8,315 nt of DNA. It comes from CAVQLX01 sp046727715 (GTDB lineage Bacteria > Desulfobacterota > Binatia > DP-6). Shown one piece after another: positions 5,786 through 8,315 of the stretch (positions within the stretch are counted from its first letter, which is position 1; the number at the start of each line of letters is the position of its first letter). The stretch covers positions 1-8,315 of the forward strand of contig JBKPDC010000073.1 in the NCBI GenBank assembly GCA_046727715.1, written 5' to 3'. The translations under genes were made by a program, and so were the position numbers. Below the pieces are notes generated by a model. The model did not search any database. It saw nothing but the letters and a program-made list of their open reading frames with translations, and had not been told where the DNA came from.

Positions 5786-6388
5786 TCAGCGGCCGCGCCG
5801 GCGGGCGAGCAGCAGCGCCTCGATGTGCTTGAGCAGCACGTCGGCCTCGAGGTTCACGCGGTCTCCCGGCACGCGCTCCGCGAGCGTGGTCTCCCGCAAG
5901 GTGTGCGGGATGAGCGCTGCGGTGAAGCGACCGTCCTGGCAGCGGAATACGGTGAGACTCACCCCGTCGACGGCGATCGAGCCCTTCTCCACGAGATATG
6001 GCCAGATCAGTTTCGGGGCGCGGAAGCGATACACCACCCAGTCCCCCTCGGGGGTGATGGCATCGAGCCGCCCCACGCCGTCGACGTGTCCGAGCACGAT
6101 GTGGCCGCCGAGCCGGTCGCCGAGGCGGAGCGCGCGCTCGAGGTTCACCCGGGAACCTCGAGTGAGACCTCCCACGGTGGTGCGCCGAAGGGTCTCGGGC
6201 GAGGCATCCACGGTGAAGTGCTTCCCGTTGCCGGACGTGACGGTCAGACAGGCGCCGTTGACCGCGATGCTCTCGCCGAGCGCCAGACGAGTCAGCCGGC
6301 GCGTCGGAGCCAGCGTGAGGCGCATCCCGCCGCCGCGCGACGTCGCGCGCTCGATCCGCGCGGTGGTCTCGATGATGCCGGTGAACAT
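5786..6388 (-). CDS. ribE: Riboflavin synthase alpha chain
   Basis: A 200-residue protein, the normal length for the alpha-type (lumazine-dismutating) riboflavin synthase. It converts two molecules of 6,7-dimethyl-8-ribityllumazine to riboflavin plus a pyrimidine that is recycled; it acts as a trimer in the cytoplasm. Both lumazine-binding barrels are visible. The first starts MFTGIIE and contains SIAVNGACLTV, DASPETLRRTT and VNLERAL. The second begins near GGHIVLGHVDG (94-104) and contains SIAVDGVSLTV, IPHTLRETTL and VNLEADVL. The MFTGIIE start is diagnostic, which fixes the ATG at 6388. No strong ribosome binding site precedes it; the zinc-ribbon gene ends 17 bases upstream, so coupling is likely. 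The rest of the riboflavin pathway is not here. No FMN riboswitch can fit in the 17-base gap. Confidence 0.96.
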   Translation of the reverse strand: MFTGIIETTARIERATSRGGGMRLTLAPTRRLTRLALGESIAVNGACLTVTSGNGKHFTVDASPETLRRTTVGGLTRGSRVNLERALRLGDRLGGHIVLGHVDGVGRLDAITPEGDWVVYRFRAPKLIWPYLVEKGSIAVDGVSLTVFRCQDGRFTAALIPHTLRETTLAERVPGDRVNLEADVLLKHIEALLLARRRGR

Positions 6389-6405
6389 CGCGGCGCCGTG
6401 GTGCG

Positions 6406-6729
6406 CTACTCCTCGAGCTTGGGGCGGTAGAACAGGCGGCCGAGCCAGCTGTCGTGCTCGCGCTGGGCGATGACCTCGAGCTCGCCCTTGTCGAGCCAGA
6501 GTCCGCAGTCGGCCGGGCACTGCCGCACCTCGACCCCGTGGAGCTTGGTCGGGACGAGCGCCGCCCCGCAGCGCGGGCAGTGTCCGAGCGCCAGCGCGAC
6601 CACGTCGAGATTCTGCGCCTTCTTGAGTCGCTCGAGCGCCGCGCGGTCCTTCTCGGCGAAGTAGCGGTCCTCCTCCCCCTTCTCCTTCTCCTTCAGGCGC
6701 TTGCCCAGACGGTCCTTGCTGTCTTCCAT
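6406..6729 (-). CDS. Zinc-ribbon (zf-TFIIB-type) protein with IF1-like N-terminal helix
   Basis: A 107-residue cytoplasmic protein. The N-terminal third (about 5-37) is a highly charged helix ending GEEDRYFAEKDRAALERLKK. The C-terminal half has a zinc-ribbon of the zf-TFIIB type: C51 and C54 in CPRCGAAL, then C71 and C75 in CPADCGLWLDKGELE. In the usual form the second knuckle is C-x2-C-x-G-x-W-L-D; here the second cysteine is one position later while the G-x-W-L-D spacing is kept. The ATG at 6729 is chosen for its strong GGAGGAG ribosome binding site six bases upstream; an in-frame start 20 codons earlier would overlap the promoter. Function is unknown. The helix aligns without gaps to the inhibitory segment of mitochondrial ATPase inhibitor IF1 (see findings). 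It is the first gene of a unit with ribE and the 62-residue gene. Confidence 0.85.
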   Translation of the reverse strand: MEDSKDRLGKRLKEKEKGEEDRYFAEKDRAALERLKKAQNLDVVALALGHCPRCGAALVPTKLHGVEVRQCPADCGLWLDKGELEVIAQREHDSWLGRLFYRPKLEE

Positions 6730-6759
6730 CGCTCCTCCGTGATGCCAGCTCGAGCCCCG

Positions 6760-6789
6760 GTTGTAGGCGTCCGCCCCCGGCATCGTCAA
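6760..6789 (-). promoter_or_regulatory. Sigma70-like promoter of the zinc-ribbon-ribE operon
   Basis: Read on the minus strand, TTGACG (6789-6784) and TACAAC (6765-6760) are separated by 18 bases. They match 5/6 and 4/6 of the housekeeping consensus and would give a leader of about 24 bases before the ATG at 6729, with GGAGGAG in the leader. It is a by-eye match only, but well placed. Confidence 0.5.
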
Positions 6790-6792
6790 CGC

Positions 6793-6830
6793 GCCGGGAC
6801 CGGCATTGACACTGCCCGGGCCGGTCGGCC
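6793..6830. promoter_or_regulatory. Two short palindromes upstream of tetR (possible operators)
   Basis: GCCGG-GA-CCGGC (6793-6804) and GGCCG-GT-CGGCC (6819-6830) are 12-base palindromes with 2-base centres, 26 bases apart centre to centre. They lie between the divergent minus-strand promoter and the TetR start. TetR proteins commonly bind palindromes in their own upstream region. Short GC palindromes are frequent in DNA this GC-rich, so this is weak. Confidence 0.25.
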
Positions 6831-6842
6831 ACGAAGGCTCAC

Positions 6843-7442
6843 ATGGAGGCGCGGGAGAAGATCATCACCACCGCGGTCCGGCTGTTCTCGGCGCAGGGCT
6901 ACGCCAACACCTCGCTGTCGCAGGTCGCGAAGGAGGCCGAGGTCTCGAAGGCCCTCATCTTCTGGCACTTCGACAACAAGGAGACGCTCTTCCGTACCGC
7001 GGTGCAGCGCACGCTCGAGCCGTACTTCATCAACGTGCTCGACGACCTGGAGGGCCTGTCGGAGGTCGACCAGATCAAACGGCTGATCGACGAGTACTAC
7101 GCCTTCGTCTCGAAAAACGTCTACTCCGTCAAGTTCTTTCTGAGCCTCATCCTGCGCGACGAGAAGCACCCGGACGACCTCGCGGGCCACATGGGCCAGC
7201 TGCAGCGTGTGTTCCTGAACCTGCTGGTCGACATCCTGCAGAGCGGACGCGAGAAGGGACTCTTCCGGGAGGACATCTCGCCGACGCTCGACGCCGGCCT
7301 CGTGATGAGCGCCCTGCACGGCATCCTCGTGCAGGGCTTCCTCGGCGACGATTCCCCCGAACGGGGGACGCGACTGCTGGAGCAGCTCAAGGCGAGGTTG
7401 GTGGACGCGCTGCGGCGCGAACGTGCCCTCGAAAAGCCTTGA
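6843..7442 (+). CDS. TetR/AcrR-family transcriptional regulator
   Basis: A 199-residue protein of normal TetR length. The N-terminal DNA-binding domain is clear: AREKIITTAVRLFSAQGY (3-20), then the helix-turn-helix TSLSQVAKEAEVSKALIFWH (23-42) followed by FDNKETLF (43-50). The remaining 150 residues are the all-helical ligand-binding and dimerisation domain, which is too variable to predict a ligand. The ATG at 6843 has GAAGG six bases upstream. The gene is divergent from the zinc-ribbon operon and lies 34 bases before a DUF1302 outer-membrane gene on the same strand, which is its most likely target. The second helix of the pair reads SKALIFWHF rather than the commoner SxGxLYxHF. Confidence 0.93.
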   Translation: MEAREKIITTAVRLFSAQGYANTSLSQVAKEAEVSKALIFWHFDNKETLFRTAVQRTLEPYFINVLDDLEGLSEVDQIKRLIDEYYAFVSKNVYSVKFFLSLILRDEKHPDDLAGHMGQLQRVFLNLLVDILQSGREKGLFREDISPTLDAGLVMSALHGILVQGFLGDDSPERGTRLLEQLKARLVDALRRERALEKP

Positions 7443-7467
7443 CATTTTCTCTGGGATTCTCGATAGC
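7439..7467 (+). promoter_or_regulatory. Possible promoter of the DUF1302 gene, overlapping the tetR stop
   Basis: TTGACA (7439-7444) overlaps the tetR stop codon and is followed after 17 bases by GATAGC (7462-7467), a poor -10 match (3/6). The segment is more AT-rich than its surroundings. Initiation would fall only a few bases before the ATG at 7477, giving a nearly leaderless message; no ribosome binding site is seen there, which fits that reading. Confidence 0.35.
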
Positions 7468-7476
7468 CGCCGCCAT

Positions 7477-8315
7477 ATGCGGACGTGGGCTGGTTGGCTG
7501 GGTCTCGGCGTTGCAGCGGTCCTCGGCTGCGGAGCCACCTCCGAAGCGTACTACCTCGACAGCGGCCGTCACTTCGATGTCCGCCTGCGCGCCTACTCGC
7601 AGCTCGGCATCCTGACCGAGGACTCCGCGCGGCAGGGATGCGGGCCCGTCTTCACCACCATCGGCGTGCCGCCCGGGCAGAAGCGCCTCCTCTTGACGAA
7701 CGACCCGCGAACGTGCCCGCCAACGTACAGTGCAGGCGATCTCGGTCAGCATCGGAACTTCTACAACCCCGAGTTCGATGCCAAGCTCACCGACTACACG
7801 ACGTGGACGCAGAACGTGCGGGGGCTCAAGTGGCTGGCGCCGGACGACTTGAAGTTCCGCTTCGCGTGGTGGGGCTTCTACGACGGCCTCTATGACTACC
7901 TGAATCCCGAGTGGGACGCCCGGTTGCGGAACGCGAACAGCGACTTCCGCCCCACCAGAAACACCATGTTCGGCACCACGCGGTTCTCGCAGAGCGACGA
8001 CGTCGGCAAGGAGAGCTATTTCTTCAACGACGAGAACAAGAACCCGCGCCACATCTACGCCAGCCGAAACCGCATCAACGAGCTGTACATCGACTACACG
8101 AAGGGTCCCGTCTTCGTCCGCGTGGGTCGCCAGGCCATCTCCTGGGGCGAGTCGGACACCATCGCGCTGCTCGACGTGCAGAACCCGTTCGACCTGCTGC
8201 TGGCCGCGCCGGGATTCTTCCAGGACGTCGACGAGGCGCGCATCCCGCTCTGGACGCTCCGCACGACGATCAAGGTGGTCGACAACTGGAAGTTCCTCTC
8301 GAGCGGGTTCGTCGA
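7477..8315 (+). CDS. DUF1302-family outer-membrane protein, 3' truncated by window end
   Basis: An open frame of 279 codons running off the window with no stop. The start is MRTWAGWLGLGVAAVLGC, a Sec signal peptide with a likely signal peptidase I site after A24 (TSEA-YY). The mature part is rich in aromatic residues, Asp, Asn and Arg with alternating hydrophobic strands, as expected for an outer-membrane beta-barrel. The family-type segment VRVGRQAISWGESDTIALLD followed by VQNPFDL is clear. DUF1302 proteins are often several hundred residues long and are commonly found beside DUF1329 genes and RND-type (MMPL) exporters; transport of hydrophobic compounds has been proposed but is not firmly shown. 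The cysteine at 18 gives a poor lipobox (VLGC), so a lipoprotein is less likely. Regulation by the adjacent TetR is probable from position. Confidence 0.88.
   Translation, partial: MRTWAGWLGLGVAAVLGCGATSEAYYLDSGRHFDVRLRAYSQLGILTEDSARQGCGPVFTTIGVPPGQKRLLLTNDPRTCPPTYSAGDLGQHRNFYNPEFDAKLTDYTTWTQNVRGLKWLAPDDLKFRFAWWGFYDGLYDYLNPEWDARLRNANSDFRPTRNTMFGTTRFSQSDDVGKESYFFNDENKNPRHIYASRNRINELYIDYTKGPVFVRVGRQAISWGESDTIALLDVQNPFDLLLAAPGFFQDVDEARIPLWTLRTTIKVVDNWKFLSSGFV

Noticed and set aside
5690..6473. Plus-strand frames opposite ribE and the small protein
   Set aside because: They are antisense to riboflavin synthase, whose two lumazine-binding repeats are unmistakable; the products have no domain.
6806..6834. 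TTGACA at 6806-6811 as the -35 of the tetR promoter
   Set aside because: At 16-18 bases downstream the sequence is GC-rich (for example CCACGA) with no credible -10, so I do not list it as a promoter.
7477..7560. Lipoprotein signal in the DUF1302 protein (VLGC)
   Set aside because: The -2 position is Leu, a weak lipobox, and TSEA-YY just after gives a good signal peptidase I site typical of a beta-barrel protein.

Overview
The window is very GC-rich (roughly 70% by eye), with third positions dominated by G and C. It is gene-dense, and most neighbouring genes overlap or nearly touch. The mix of a System I cytochrome c maturation cluster, an electron transfer flavoprotein, and a TetR-regulated DUF1302 outer-membrane protein suggests an uncultured soil- or sediment-type, delta-like proteobacterial lineage. 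Candidatus Binatota (Binatia) is my best guess. This rests on gene content and style only; there is no marker gene here.

Layout. (1) 1-1699, + strand: the end of ccmA, then ccmB, ccmC and a 46-codon ccmD-like gene, with adjacent or overlapping stops and starts. This is the haem export and handling module for c-type cytochromes. (2) 1777-5389, + strand: a compact three-gene unit. It starts with a single-chain electron transfer flavoprotein in which EtfB and EtfA are fused. Next is a ThiO/D-amino-acid-oxidase-family flavoprotein (TGATG overlap), then a 2-oxoglutarate/Fe(II) dioxygenase (ATGA overlap). (3) 5389-5551: a convergent intergenic region carrying two nearly identical 12-bp-stem hairpins in mirror orientation, each starting at the stop codon of one converging gene. 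(4) 5552-6729, - strand: an operon with a small zinc-ribbon (zf-TFIIB) protein whose N-terminal helix resembles the mitochondrial F1-ATPase inhibitor IF1, then riboflavin synthase, then a 62-residue unknown protein. A sigma70-like promoter lies at 6760-6789. (5) 6843-8315, + strand: a TetR regulator followed 34 bases later by a secreted DUF1302 beta-barrel protein cut by the window end.

How the genes may work together. The ccm genes serve respiratory cytochromes. The fused ETF should carry electrons from flavin dehydrogenases to the quinone pool. Its tight coupling to a DAO-family enzyme with an altered substrate pocket suggests that enzyme may be an ETF-linked amine dehydrogenase rather than an ordinary thiamine-pathway glycine oxidase. 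That is inference. Riboflavin synthase on the facing operon makes the flavin precursor these enzymes need, but the proximity may be chance. The TetR/DUF1302 pair looks like a separate module for uptake or export of a hydrophobic compound.

The most unusual items are the etfBA-DAO-dioxygenase unit, the IF1-like helix joined to a zinc ribbon, and the mirrored hairpin pair.
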